Assembly: GCF_003265705.1 (NCBI RefSeq)
Contig: NW_020312788.1
Coordinates: 5,560,301-5,624,300 of the forward strand
Source: Callorhinus ursinus
Taxonomy: Eukaryota; Chordata; Mammalia; Carnivora; Otariidae
DNA: 64,000 bases
Direction: 5' to 3'
Positions within the stretch are counted from its first letter, which is position 1, and every line of letters begins with the position of its first letter. Positions 31,428 to 47,747 of this stretch are shown in pieces. Below the pieces are notes generated by a model, which was given only the letters and a program-made list of their open reading frames with translations, was not told the origin of the DNA and ran no database searches. The translations under genes and the position numbers were made by a program.

Positions 31428-32436
31428 AAAAGTTTATATTTTTTCATTTGAAACTATAAAAAAATAACTTTCTCCATGAAAAGCTCCATTTTTTTTATTT
31501 TGCTAGCATGATAAGTAAATTTTATATATCAAAATATTTCAAGTTAAAAGTATGTCTTTAATTTCCATGGAATTACAATCAACAGAATATTATCTTTAAA
31601 ATGCACTAGTTAGCACTGTGCTTTCTTGCAAATTCCAGGGTCCTCCTCCTCCCTTGTTGGCTGTGAACATCATCCTGTCACCTCCCATGTGCCTGTCCCC
31701 TGTCCCCACTGGCTTGCCTAGTCTTTTCTAAACAAAAGGCCTTTAAGTTTCTTTTTAGCCATTATGAATGGACTACTAATTTAAAAGGTATTTAAGAAGT
31801 AAACCTCCAGAACTAAATGAAAATGATTTTTAATTTTTTTGCTAAATTAAGATTTTATATTTGTGAATAAAAGGTAAGATCTTCTTCAAAATTCTCCCTC
31901 AGAAATCATAGAGTAACCTGGTATTCAATTTTGTAAATTTTCTGGTATTCAATTTTATATTCTGGTACTCCATCTTACTTTATTTTCAACACCAGTGCAG
32001 TTTAATACAACTTTTAAATAATTGGCCCACAGCCAATCTGTTTCAACCATCGTATAAATCAAGAAGTATGTCTCCTGCTTTTTTGACTTCCAAGTTTCTT
32101 TGTAATTAGTAACCCATCTGTGGGACAAACACTTCTCAATAAGCTCTGGTGATAACAAAAACACTAATGTCAAAGATAACTGTGAGGAATTTAAATACAG
32201 TTATTGTGTAAAAGGTAAGGGTGAAAAAAGCAAAACTTCTACATTAATATATTATTCTGTATACTTGGAATTTAAATATTAATTTGAAATGAAATCAATA
32301 AGTATAGTAAGGCAACATTTGACTGTTTCACCTATGAAAGTTTATGAATTTAAATCAGCAAAAAAACATTTTGGGGTATCTTCTCGTTGGGAAAATGGGA
32401 ATCATCATTTATATTTACATATTTACTGAGGGCCTA

Positions 32437-34439
<2,003 letters not shown>

Positions 34440-35089
34440 TCAAAGTAAATGAAGAAAAAATAGTTACTCTTTGATTATGTATATTTCTATTGACGGAAGA
34501 CTCATCTACATTATTACCTGATATATTGTAAGTAACTATTTTTAAGATGGCTTCCACTTACACAAATGGAAATCATCTGTATGGTTTTTAAAATCATTCA
34601 TTCAGCAAATATTTTTTATGTATATGTGATTATTGTAATGGATTATATTACATCATAAAAACATATAGAAAAACAGAAAGAAAATAAAATCACCAAAAGT
34701 TGGTATTTCCATCTTGTCCTTATCTTATGATTCCATTCATACACGGACATTTGAGTTCTAAATAGTTCACTTAATGGTATAATATACGTATTTCCCTTTT
34801 ATTGTATGTAAATAGAACTGTGAAAGTTTTCACAATACTTCTCTAAATAAGATTACCGGACTTAACCAGAATTTACAGAATTATTCCACTATTATTGAAT
34901 ATGTTGCTTTAATTTTGGCTATTATCGGCAACAATATTATAAACATCTTTGTGTAATTTGTGGATTACTAGATCAAAGGCTTATCAACAAATATTTATTG
35001 AATATCTGTTGCACTCAAGGAATTGTATTGGACAAAGTATAATAACAGAATGTGTAAACATAGACTTTCTCTTAAAAAAGTGTGCACTT

Positions 35090-35280
35090 GGGGCGCCTGG
35101 GTGGCTCAGTCATTGAGCGTCTGCCTTCAGCTCAGGTCATGATCCCAAGGTCCTGGGATCGAGCCCCACATCGGGCTCCCTGCTCAGCGGGAAGCCTGCT
35201 TCTCCCTCTCCCACTCCCCCTGCTTGTGTTCCCTCTCTCGCTGTGTCTCTCTCTGTCAAACAAATAAAAATCTTAAAAAA
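35090..35280 (+). mobile_element. CAN-SINE, first of a tandem pair
   Basis: Head GGGCGCCTGGGTGGCTCAGT, tail CAAATAAAAATCTT and poly(A). The target word AAAAAAGTGTGCACTT lies before it (ending 35089) and again at 35281-35296, where the second SINE starts. Confidence 0.95.
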
Positions 35281-35297
35281 AAAAAAGTGTGCACTTT

Positions 35298-35440
35298 AGG
35301 GGCGCCTGGGTGGCTCAGTCTGTTAAGCATCTGCCCTTCGGCTCAGGTTATGATCCTAGGGTCCTGGGATCGAGCCCTGCGTCCTCTCCCTGCTCAGGGG
35401 GGAGTCTGCTTCTCCCTCTCCCTCTGCCCCTCCCCCCATG

Positions 35441-35479
<39 letters not shown>

Positions 35480-35505
35480 AAATAAATAAATAAAATCTTT
35501 TTTTT
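35298..35505 (+). mobile_element. CAN-SINE, second of a tandem pair
   Basis: Head GGGCGCCTGGGTGGCTCAGT, then a long (CT)n and AAATAAATAAATAAAT tail. A third copy of the target word (AAGTGTGCATTTTA) follows at 35506-35520. Tail and body differ from the first SINE, so these are two insertions rather than one duplicated unit. Confidence 0.95.
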
Positions 35506-37262
35506 TAAGTGTGCATTTTAAGTAGGGGACTTTTGTTCACAAATTCTATAATTATAGAAAGCAAAAAAAAATCACAAATTAAATAAGGTATTGTACAAGT
35601 TGATTGGTACAGATTTATTTCTGATATTGAGCTTTATAGAGGAAATGAATTTCAGCTTAGACTTTGAGGGATATGTAAGAACAGGTCTGGTACAGGAGCT
35701 ATAAAGGAATGGAGAAACGACGACATCAATAACACTTAATGATAGGTCTAGAAGTTGCATGAAGGAAAGAATTAGGAGTCAAGACTAGAAAAAACACTTA
35801 AGAGCCAATCTGAAAAAAGGAACTGGGGAGTCAGCTGGAGAATTTAGATTTTATATACTGTCCAACGAGTAAAACATTGAAGGATTTATTTGGGAGTTGT
35901 GAAGATTTACCTGATAAGAACACTGATTTAGAATGATCTCTGCCTATAAAAGGCACTGGATGAATAGAAGAAAGAAGACGAAAAAGGAGTTAAGAGTGCA
36001 TGAAAAAAAAAAAGAGTGTATGAGATTCAAACAAGGGTGACAGTGGTGACAGTGGTTAGGAATCAGAAGATACCTCTGAGCTGACAGGACCTGGCAGCAC
36101 ACAGAATAGGGGGATGCTGGGGTGCGGGAGATGGGTCATGAGATAAGGCTTGAACCATGAAGAGGGCTCTTGTTCAATGAAGAAAAAAATGGAAACCTCA
36201 TCTTGAAAAGAGCATAATATTTTACTGCATAGGTATTTATCAGATGCTACTTTATAATGTCAGTCGGAGAGATCATATCCTTTGTTTCATGAAAATTTAA
36301 CGATGTGCTATAAAATGTTATTAGCTTCTCATCTAAGAAATAAATAGTATTGTATTTGTTGTTTCTTTGAGGAGGAAGATCTTTTTCATATTCCTGCTTC
36401 CCAAAAGATCAAGAAGATTTATATGCCCTGAAAATATTCATTGTATTAAATTAAATGGAACTAAATTTAGGTTTGTTTTTTTTTTTCTCTAGAGAGGATA
36501 TGAGATGAAAAAACAATTTAATAGGAAAAGACCAATTTTAGCAGGAATGATGAATGCCAAATTTGAGACACTGGTTTATTTCTGAGAAGAAAGGAAGAAA
36601 ATGGGATGAGGAAGGGGAACAAAATGGGCCTAAACTCTATCTGTTTTGTCTTAAATAAAAAGTCTGACGCATATATGACAGAAGTATTCAAATTGTTAAA
36701 GTTGGTTGGTGGGCATCTACCTATTATTCATTATTATTTTCTATAATGTTAAGTTATTCTATATCCTATATAGAATATATTCTAAAATATTTCATAGTTA
36801 AGTGGTTTTTTAAACCTTACAAAAGACAAATGTTGATAGTACCATAATTATTATTGCATAATTACTTATTATTTCCTTATTATTGAAGTATATATGAGTC
36901 TGTTGTGACCCTAAAGATAAGCTAATTGTCTGATAAGCTAAGAGTAAAAACTAATACCACAGAAATTATTTTTGTGATATACCACTTGAATGTTTTGGGA
37001 AGTCATATATTTTTTCATAATCAAGTAACTGCACTGGAATGTATGAAGACTTTTTGAAGAAAATAGCAAATAGTGACTTCCTGCATAACTTATGCTGAAC
37101 AAACAGCTCTCCCTCTGAAATTATTTAAAAATTCACAATTAATATTTAAGTATTTATTTTCACCAATGCATTAAAGTCCAAAATCAACAAGTATATACAA
37201 CATAATCTTATGTAACAACCTTGAAAGAATCCACTGATGTCAATTGTGATTTCTAACATCTG

Positions 37263-37366
37263 TGTAATTACATATTCTAAAATTTGCTTAAAGTTTAAAT
37301 TAAAACAGCNNNNNNNNNNTGTAATTACATATTCTAAAATTTGCTTAAAGTTTAAATTAAAACAGC
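37263..37366. other. Assembly gap (10 N at 37310-37319) flanked by an exact 47-bp duplication
   Basis: Bases 37263-37309 (TGTAATTACATATTCTAAAA... AAAACAGC) are repeated identically at 37320-37366, with ten N between them. The true genome very probably has one copy and no gap. It lies inside intron 17, away from coding sequence. Confidence 0.95.
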
Positions 37367-37472
37367 TTTAGTGTTCTTAATGTAAACATGCATAACCCAA
37401 ATGAAACACTTTTAGAATTAGTTGTAATAAAATTGCATTACTAGTAGCAATTTGAGGCAGTCGCTATCTTTA

Positions 37473-37668
37473 TTTTTAATTTTTTAAAGATCTATTTATT
37501 CATTTTAGAGAGGGGGAGGGGGTAGAGGGAGACAGAGAGAGAGAAACCCAAGCAGACTCCCCGCTGAATGTGGAGCCTAATGCTGAGTTTGATCTCATGA
37601 CCCTGAGATCATGACCTGAACCAAAATCAAGAGTCAGATACTTAACCTACTGTGCCACCCAGGCAGCC
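37473..37668 (-). mobile_element. Older CAN-SINE in intron 17
   Basis: Reverse, more diverged copy: 'taaagatctatttattcatt' at the tail, a (GA)n tract, and the head GTGCCACCCAGGCAGCCC. The decayed duplication 'gaggcagtcgctatcttta' / 'gaggcatgtctcta' surrounds it. Confidence 0.85.
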
Positions 37669-37899
37669 CTGAGGCATGTCTCTATTTTTAAATTTTTGCT
37701 TAAGCAATTGCTATATGTTATTGCTTTGAGACTAAGACATGATATGCATTATTAAACAGCTGTTAACTAAAAAAATGAGTTAAATGTGAAGTGATATCCA
37801 GGGTTTTAGAGGAATGTTCCTGTACCTACAATAGGGATTTATATAAGAAATGAAGAGAATTTCTGATCTTGTGGGAAGAAATTGTACTAAATTTTTCTG

Positions 37900-38170
37900 T
37901 CTCTTTGATCATTAGCGGTGCATTCCCCCACAGTCTGGATTGGCCGGGTGACTGGCTTTGGTGAACAGCACAGGAGCAAACCTGGCGGAAGAGGAGCCTT
38001 GGCAGTTCGGCTTCCTCTCCTGCTCCTGTGCCTTCACCCCATGAACACACTTGCTCACTGGGCGGAGGACAAGATTGAGAGTGGCGTGGAGCTGAGTGCG
38101 CCCAAGAGTCCCTGCGAAACCTCAGGCTTGGAAGAGAGCCTATCCGAGATCAGCAAAACCACCTAGCTGG
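37900..38170. repeat. Unidentified old GC-richer repeat
   Basis: It is distinctly less AT-rich than its surroundings. Its 3' part ('cctatccgagatcagcaaaa' with 'ccacctagctgg') resembles the tail of an ancient MaLR-like repeat. The short open frames covering it have no recognisable domain. Assignment is uncertain. Confidence 0.35.
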
Positions 38171-38796
38171 CCATGGACTCATGAGCAAAAATACTGGATA
38201 TATAGTGTTATTGTTCAAGAGATAACTGATCCATACCTCAAATTACATAATTTTAGGTTTCTTCAGAAAATCCTCTTGGTATTATTGGCCTGATGGCATG
38301 GTGTCCCATATTATAAAACTCATAGTATATTTTGGCATTTCATTATCTCTTATCTATTATCATTCAGAACAAGTAAAAAAATTAATCTTGACAGATACAA
38401 GTAACCATTACTCATGGACAGGTTTAAATGTACACTTATCATTTACTCCCCATTGTAAGCTGACAAAACAGTAAACAATAAATTACCTCTTGGACCTTAA
38501 ATTTTTTCTTCCTTTTGTTTTTAAAGCTAACGAGAAATATGCTTGATTTGTCATTCTCTCTGATTCAATATTCTAGAAGGCCACTAAAACACCCATATAG
38601 TTAGCAGCATTTCTTAGCTGAACAGTATGCACAAAAATAGTAATGTCTGATTACATAAATCTTATCTTCTAAAAAATTATCTTTGTTTTGATACAGAAAA
38701 AAAAAAACAAAAGCCAAACAAATAAACGGATAGTCACTAGATAGAGATGATTAGAAGATGGGGAAAGACATACGTAAGAGTGGTCCAGTGAGCTCA

Positions 38797-38964
<168 letters not shown>

Positions 38965-41900
38965 TTAAAATATTTTCTTTAGAATATAAAAACTCAAAAG
39001 GCGTGACCTCAAGTCTTCTGTATGCATTTCCTTGATCTGTAATTCAAGAGTATCTTAAACATAATGCCAGTCCGCTTTAGTAGAGGTGGGGGTCACAAGA
39101 TTAGATGCAGAGCCACAGCATATTTTTTCTTTAAAAATATGGTGCTAACAACTTAAATAATTTTTGATTAAGCCCATGTATAGAGATTCTGAAATAAAAT
39201 CCTGAAGAGAGCTTTGTAAGCTGCCAGAGCCATATGGTCATCTGTGATCTTGCTTTTGTAAATTAGCTTGCAAATGGTATAGTTTGTTTTATTCTAAAAT
39301 TGTGACCCAACCAATGAAAGCTGCACAAGTGTATTTTCATGTCAAATGCAGAAAAGATTGATCCAATGCACATAAACAGCAACAATCTAAATTTATCCAC
39401 TTTTCATTGACATGAAAACATATACCACTAGTTGTTATTAAATATATTCTATAGTTTTCTAATTCAGAAAAGAGCAGCACATTGTTAGCTTTATAGCAAG
39501 AGCTGGTATTTTGCATTCTCTTTGGCCAATGCACCCCTGTGTTTCATTGTGCATTTGGAAACTACTTGTTACTCTGGCACTCTTACCTGTCCTGTTAATA
39601 CGGGGAGAAGCGAATCTTTGGCAGTCACTTTGGTTTCCTTTAGGCTACATCAAATGCCACCAAAAGAAAAATATAATAGAAAGAAGTTGTTTTGGACCTT
39701 GACATATAACAAACTTTAGCCAGGTCAGAGTGTTAAAGGGATCAGCTAAAAATAAAGGGATGCCAGTCTTTAGCCTGGTCTTAAAATGCTGCAGGAATGA
39801 CACAGGGCCAGGTATGAGTGCCACATGGAATCAGAGTAGTTTGGGCCACAGCATTCCCGGACCTGTTACAATGTTATTACCATTAGTGCATAACATTAGG
39901 AAATGGCTGAGCTGATAAGAGCTACTTTATAAAGGGGATGAGGTAAGCACACGATAAAATGCACACTGAAGTATGTTGAACTACTACAAAGTGGATATTG
40001 TAGTCAGTACTAGAAACACTCTACTCATATTTGAGCTAAGGATTATATGGATCTGCTCTGGGAAGCTGGTTCCTTTATTTTATGAAAATAATTTTCTTTA
40101 TTTAAAATATTTACTTGGCATAGTGATGCTGATGAAGTAAAACTATTTATATATGATAAATATGAGATTGAAAATGCTTTTGTCTTGTGTAATTTAACAA
40201 TATCAGTGATAGAAGCATAAATATTAGATGTGTCTATCTTCTTAGAACCAGTTTCAGGACTATTTTTTAATTTGACTGAAACAGTTAAATCAAGGATTAT
40301 ATATTATAAAATGCTTGAAGTTTGTTGAATTCTTCTGCTCACCAGGTGTATCACAATAGTAGACAGATAATCACGATATCTTTGTCCTTAAAATTTAAAT
40401 ATATTTAGTTTTAAGGTGAAATGTCAAAGTGGGAATATTTATTATACGATATTTTAATTTTTCAGACTTCTAATTTCTTATCCTTCGTCTTTTGGTTAGA
40501 CTCTTTGATAATATAGCTGTGTTTAGGTACACGTAATTGACTAAGATATGACCAAATTATCCTCTCATTCCAATTCATCTGACTTGAATAAAATTGTTAC
40601 ATATCAGGGAGCTGAAATACTGATCTTTTCATTTGCAGGATGTTGAAACATGGCAATCGGAAAAACTGAAGCTTAGTCATACCTAATCTAACTGCAGACA
40701 GCCCACAATAAGAAATGGAAAACATTCCTTTTAGGAAAAAAGGGTAACACTGTAAATAGAGATTGGGGGAAGACCTAGGGGCGAACCCAAGGAAAAAATG
40801 AGGCTCCATATTCAAAGTACTCCATATGCTCAGACTGGCATTAGTGAATGATGGCATTACAGCCTATCAGGGCTGGGTATGTCAAAGGTACTCAATAAAT
40901 ATTGTTTAAAAAATAATGAATGAATGACTTCTCCATAACAAAATGAAGGTGAGCTCTTGACACTGATGGGGAGAAGTCATCAGATAACAAATTCCAGTGA
41001 ATCTTGGTTTGAAATGTTCCAGAGGATCCCTGTAACATCAACTATCACCCCTTTCATTTGGTGCAGCTCCTTAATACTAATATAGAAATAATGTCTTTTT
41101 ATTGAAGCCAAATATTTGTGTATTTAAAGGTCAGGTTACTACTTTTTTATAAGTGCAACATGAAACTATTTTGTCTCTAGAAGACGTATAGCACAAGACT
41201 TAATCTTTTGAGGCAAAGATACTACTTTTGCCATCTCTGTGTCCCTAGTACCTATCACCAATGTTTATGTTTAATAGATGTTTGTTGAGTAAATGAATAA
41301 ATGACCAGTGCATGGACTCTTTTATTCTGCCAGTAACTACTTCTGACACCGCCTATCAAATACTTTCACATTCAAGGGAATACAAATAAAATCCCCACTT
41401 AGGTGCAGAGTAACACGAATCCTTTAAGATTCTGAATTGTGTAAATAGTGGCCAACAACTTTTAGAATTAGGAGTGTTGTCTCAACATCAGGTTCTCAAT
41501 TATTCAGACCTAAAATCAGTCTACAACGAAAACTGTAGTTTAACTCTGGAGTTAGTAAACTAATACTGAATCATTCTGACAGTGTTTTCTTTCTTTTCAC
41601 TCTTTATCGTTAGATCTGCGTCCCATTGGTGAATGGAATCTTTTTAAGGAGAAGCAATCTCCTCCTCCTCCATCTTCCCTCTGATGTGGAACAGCAACCA
41701 ATCTGGTGTCTATTTAGAGAAGGAAATGTGGCTTTAAATACCTTGTCCTAAGTTATAGTGAGTCAGTAACTGGACTCTAGAGCTTCTGTACCCTATTTTA
41801 CCAGAACTTCCTAGAGAATTTTTTGATGATTCATAAGTAAAACCAACCTTTATCAGTATAAAATATTTAGTAGATGTGATATGTAGTTAAATGTTGTAGG

Positions 41901-44900
41901 TTCAAGATAGTGCTTGTGATATTATTGATTCCCATGTTTTGTGACTATGAACTTAGTATTAGTTCAGTTTATATTCATATTCCTATATGTATTAATGTAG
42001 AGTAGAACTAAATATTCATTGGAATATTAAATGAACAAAAAGTTTACTTTAAACAATAGTACCGAGATGTAGGCAAGAAACTGTGATTTATAAAATCTTT
42101 CTTGATAACATCAATCCATTGACTTTCTTAAAATTACATAAGAGGCAAATATCATAATATAAAATATGTCAAGTAAAAGTTAAAATGTGTAAAGAATCCA
42201 TAAAAATCAAAGGAATCAAATTAAGACTATAAAACTCCAGCTTCAGATATGGTCATAATTATAACAAATCCTAACTATCGCACAAATTCACCAAATAGAA
42301 CTGTCAAATATACATCATTATATGGAACTTTAGAACTCATGTACTTGAAGAATTTTCAAATAAAGGTTGCTTGCAAATGCTCCAAACTAGGCATCATCCA
42401 CTGCAAAATACCCCATGAGTAACAGACCAAAATATGAATTGGCTAGAAATAGAACCAGTTCTATACTTTGAAGTTCCACACTTGGCAAGTTTTATATTTC
42501 CCTTTGGTAAAATATAAATGTTTAGGTTCCCTTTTTATTTTTTGTGCTTATTTATTAGGAAATAAATGAACTAAATATTGTTAGAGTACCCTCGCCTAGT
42601 TAAATTTTAACAAAATATGATGTATTCTAATATCAGGATAGTAGAGATCAAACAGGAATAGCCAATTGTTACTTGCTATGAATAGCACTGGCAATAATTT
42701 ATTTTCAGGTGGAATATTACATGAACATTTGTTTTAATGAAAATCTCATACTGCAGGACTCTTCCTATTGAAAAGCTGCCAGATTCTTATTGGAATATTA
42801 AATGCTAATATTTGCTAAATGATCTAATAAATAAATATCAAGGCACATAATATCTCATTTTGTATTTTTAAACATTCTATCTCTTTTACTTTTCATGTCA
42901 TTGATATATTACTATTAAACACTGACATGCCAAAGTAATAGTCTTTTTTCAGAAAGTAAAGTATTTTTTAAAATAATTAATCACAGCAGAAAAAGGGAGA
43001 GAAAACATCATTTGTTATTTTTTTCATAGGCACACTTGTTTTTCATTATAAAACTGAGATACATTTTTAGGGGAAATATAATTATTGCAAAGATTGTATA
43101 TAATATTATAAAGATTTTATATAATTTAGAAAAGAGGTATATTCTACTCTGACTCAATAAAAGGAGCTGGGATTTTAAAGAACGAAATAGCTTCAAATAT
43201 AGATTAAATCAAATATTTTGCATCTAAATATTCTGACCCCCAAGAATGGCAATCCTTTGTTCCACATGGATCTTAATTCAAATTTATATTTAAGGAGCTC
43301 TGGGTTATTTTCCATGAAAAATCTTAACACTAGAACAATGAAAGTTATAATCTTGCTTGCTTTGGGATAAGCTTAAGGCCAAAGTGGCACATTAATACCA
43401 GAAAGGGATTGTTGGTGTTATGGTCTTAATAAGGAAGATGGCAAAATCAAACATATGACAAAAAGTATCATTAGTATTATACTGCATTACCCAGAAACCA
43501 TTTCTGTCTTTATAATGGATACATTACACAATTTTCAAACCATAAATTGGATTTGAAGTATCCATCTTGGCCCCGCAAAAGTAAGCCTTATATCATGTTG
43601 GCCTACTCCTCAGCAGATAGATAGTGCCCCAAAGACACACATGTTTAGTCCATTTTGTTCTTACATGAAGGATATTAAGAGCTTTTTTCTCCCTTAATCA
43701 CTATCCTACTGGAAAACTTTCCTTCGAGGACTAAACATTCTCCAGGATAAAATCGTAAGTGGGTTCTTACTGAATCCTTCCCACCAAAACCTTCTCTTAC
43801 ATCTTTTTCCCTCTTCCACCCCTTGTATTGGATTTAGTATACTCTTTTATGGAGCAGACAATGTTTCCTGAGGGAGGATAAGAGACATATTCAAGGACAT
43901 TGAAAACTGTAATAATGTAAGAGTTAAGAATAAGTAAGTCAATTTAAACCAGTTTCTGCTTAGTTTGTGTTTCACCATATGTACTCCAATAAATGTCCGA
44001 AATAAACTGGTAGGTAATATATCTGATTATCACTTTCTTGGTATACCTGTTTATTCAAGAACTTGGAATATGGAATACTCAGAAAATAAGGAAATGAACC
44101 TTCCTTTTTTCCAAGAAACTGGGAAAAACAAGCTATTATCCTAAGGAGTCAAGTCCCACACTTTTCTGAAGAATTAATAAATTATAGGGAAAAAAATTCT
44201 CTCTAGTCCTTGTGTATACGTATTATCTGTGTTTCATTGCAAACGCTTAGATATCTTGGGTCCTATTGTATGTCATTCTTCAATATACAGGGCATTATCT
44301 TTCAAAAGTCTAGAGTGCCAGAGACTGAATATTTTGTTCCAAAGTATAAAAGAATACTATAAGAATGACATAATCATTGCTCCTTTCCAGAGAGCCAAAT
44401 ATGCTTATATTGGGGTTGTTTTACAGTTTTAATGGCAGAAGAGGAAACTGCACCTAAGTGACAAAGTATTTAATTAACATTTCTTAAGAAAATAATTCAA
44501 TCGCACTGAGCAATTTGGTTAACATATTTGAGTACAAAACTATGATTTCAACATTAGGAAATGCAAAGGTCCACCAAATGGACCCCAAAGTGGGTTACAC
44601 TCATTGCCATGATCAATGACAAGGGAGGTCCTTTCATTTAAAAACACTGAAGGACCTCACAAGGATTCTCTTCCTATATAGGAGTTTGTAGTGCATGATA
44701 TATGTAAATAATATTCTTCAGGAGAAAGTTTCCCAGCAGGTCTGGATGAAACAAGGAAAAACAAAACCACAAAGGACAGAGGAACAACCAAGTAAAGAAG
44801 GTGGATTCCAGATCTATTTTCCCACCTAAAAGACCATTATCTAATTTTTTTTGGTATACAAAAAGCATTTTTTCCCCTTTTCTTTCAGTCTTAGGAGTTT

Positions 44901-47293
44901 TAGGGGTAGATATCAACAGAATTTCCAAGGTAATCATATTCTAAATGTAAAATACTTTTGGTCAATTGCTGAATAAAACAATGTCATTTTCTCTGTAATG
45001 AAGCAGATAAAAATTGTACCCATGCTGCTAGCAGCCAAAATATAAACATTCCAATTCATTTACATTATTATCACATTAAAATACCCTTTAAACAGTTTGC
45101 ACATGAATAAGGGATTACTTTGTTTTTCAGATTACCTTTCAGAAAAACTTAATATGACAGTGAACAAAAAATTACCAACAAAGTACACCCATTGGGGTTA
45201 TATTAAAAAAACAAAACAAAACAGGGGTGAGAAAGCTTTTCTGCAAGTTTTTCAAAGAGCACCTACATTTCTCCTTTAAGCCCTTAGCATGTTCAAAACT
45301 CTGTAGCATTAAATGGAAATTAAATAATCCATAAAGGCATGCACTTTTATTTTTCAGTGAATATAATTTCTATTAAAATCTATGAAAGAAGATTAGCAAC
45401 TATATCATTGTTTCAAAAACTTAGGGTTGCCAGACTTGCCTGACCATGCTTTATATGACTCAGCATAAGAGCAGCTGTGCATATTTTTATTTTACTGCCA
45501 ATGGATGGGCAAGGAATGTAGCTGAGTAACATGCAGGCCACTCAAAATTCATTTAGAAACTGATTATATTTATATATGTACAACTTGCTTGGGTAACCTG
45601 GGTAAAAGTGGTGGCACGAGCCTCTGGCTGGTTAAAAAACACCAGAGCTGCACTCTTGATGGCTCCAGCTTGATTTTACCCCTGTGAGAAGTAAGAATGG
45701 TAAGCAGTGAAGGTCACCATATTGTACTAGTAAATTTCACTTTGAAAAATAATCATTCAAGCATGTTTTCAACATTATTAAAACTCTAAAAGAGAAATCA
45801 TTCAAAATTGCAAACTATGAAAGGAATTACATTAAATATAGTCAAATAATGTTGAGTTAAAGCATACATGATTATAACATGGTAAGCTCTAGAGAATCCA
45901 CAGAAAGGTATCAAAGAATCACACAACTTTGTCAAAGACATAGAGGATTTAGTTCAAACACCCAAACAACCTCCGAGTCCACTTGGTTAGTCTGTCCTAT
46001 AAAAAGGGATTTTCAGGCATTCCAAAAATTTTAAAGTGCCATATTTTTTCCTTTAATTAAAAATTATTTAGAAAAGAATATCAATAGCCTTCATACCATT
46101 TCTTACTACTCTACATGTGATATTTAACAGCACAACCCCATCCCATCAGTTTAAAAAAATGAACAGACAAAAATAACTAGAAGACAGAACACTAAACAGA
46201 TATCTCAGGTAGGAATATTTGGAATTCTTGGATAATTCTCTCAAATCTCTTTTGTTTTCTAGTATAGAGCTACTAGGTAAAATACCAAATGATTAAAACC
46301 TGCACATTTTTCTTCCTAGACCATTGCCCTAATTTTTTTTATGAGTTTATATTTAGGAAGTTTGATATCAAGATATACTTGAAAATTTCTCCAAATAATA
46401 AATTTTAGCAACCAGGTAACAATCTCTATGTGAGAACGAATCTAAAGGACTCCACAGCCAAAGCAATAAAATAATTCTATTTCCAACGGGCAGATCAGTT
46501 CTCTGCCTCCAATTCCAAAGTAATGACTTCACATATGTTATTTTGGAGTACTAAAATGAAAAACAAAACAAATGAAAAAGCTTAATGGTAACTAGAAAGA
46601 GAGTCTGGATTTTCCTACTATAAGCCCCACCTGACTGGACATTTCAAATATAAGGATTTGAGGTGAGGCAAAAACACATGCAGTTTTGGAGAAGCCTGAG
46701 GCTTTAAAATTTCTGAAAATTAAAAAGACCGGATGTCAAGTTAACTACACCTCAAAAGATACTCAAACTTAACCGAAGGTTTAAACTGACTGATGCCTTT
46801 AACATTTGATTCTTCATAATTTATTCTTGGTTTATATGAAACACTCTAAAATTAAGCATACATAAAAAGAAAAATTAAAAAAAAAAGAAAAATTGACTTC
46901 CCTTACAGTAAATATTTGCTATTTGGTATAATGTCAGGATAACAAGAGGGGACTATATAGTAAAATCTAATGACCCAATTCTATTTTCTAAATGCTGGCT
47001 TCAATTTCTAGTAATATACTATAGGAACAATTAGTCCCCACCCTTTCCTTCAGCATAGCCTAACCAATTACGCTTATCCAAAATTTTATTAACCATATAT
47101 TAAGATATTATTAAATTTTAAAATAATGGCCTTATTAGTAAACATTTGAGTTCAACTAGTTACAGCAATTCGTTGCCTCAGGCTATAAAGTTTTATAATT
47201 TTCCCCTTGAATCACATCACTTATTTTGTGAAACTAATAACTATGGCCTTGTTATTTACCTGTTAATTTTAACACCTATATTTAAACTTTTTC

Positions 47294-47465
47294 TGGGGTG
47301 CCTGAGTGGCTCAGTCGGTTAAGCGACTGCCTTTGGCTCAGGTCACGATCCCAGGGTCCTGGGATCGAGCCTCACATCGGGCTCCCTGCTCAGCTTCTCC
47401 CTCTTCCCCTGCTCATGCTTTCTCTCATTCACTCTCTCTCTTTCAAATAAATAAAATATGTTAAA
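47294..47465 (+). mobile_element. CAN-SINE part of a SINE-L1 composite
   Basis: Head GGGGTGCCTGAGTGGCTCAG, tail TCAAATAAATAAAATATG. It runs directly into an L1 3' end without its own downstream target duplication. The word AAACTTTTTCTGG precedes it (47284-47296). Confidence 0.93.
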
Positions 47466-47747
47466 AAAAGAAGAAGAAGATAGCAGGAGGAGAAGAATGA
47501 AGCGGGGGAAATCGGAAGGGGAGACGAACCATGAGAGACTATGGACTCTAAGAAACAAACTGAGGGTTTTAGAGGGGAGGCGGGTGGGGGGATGGGTTAG
47601 CCTGGTGATGGGTATTAAGGAGGGCAGGTTCTGCGTGGAGCCCTGGGTGTTATACGCAAACAATGAATCATGGAACACTACATCAAAAACTAATGATGTA
47701 ATAATGTATGGTTATTAACATAACATAATAAAAATAAATAAATAAAT
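47461..47747 (+). mobile_element. Young carnivore L1 3' end (5'-truncated)
   Basis: It starts at TTAAAAAAAGAAGAAGAAGA, passes through the G-rich 3' UTR ('ggaggcgggtggggggatgg') and 'ggttagcctggtgatgggta', and ends 'taacataataaaaataaata'. AAACTTTCTCTGG follows at 47748-47760, matching the word before the SINE with one mismatch. The two elements therefore share one target duplication. Confidence 0.88.

Noticed and set aside
36750..36780. Short palindrome ATTCTATAT-CCT-ATATAGAAT as a structured element
   Set aside because: Nine-base arms of pure A/T-rich sequence are expected by chance in such AT-rich introns.
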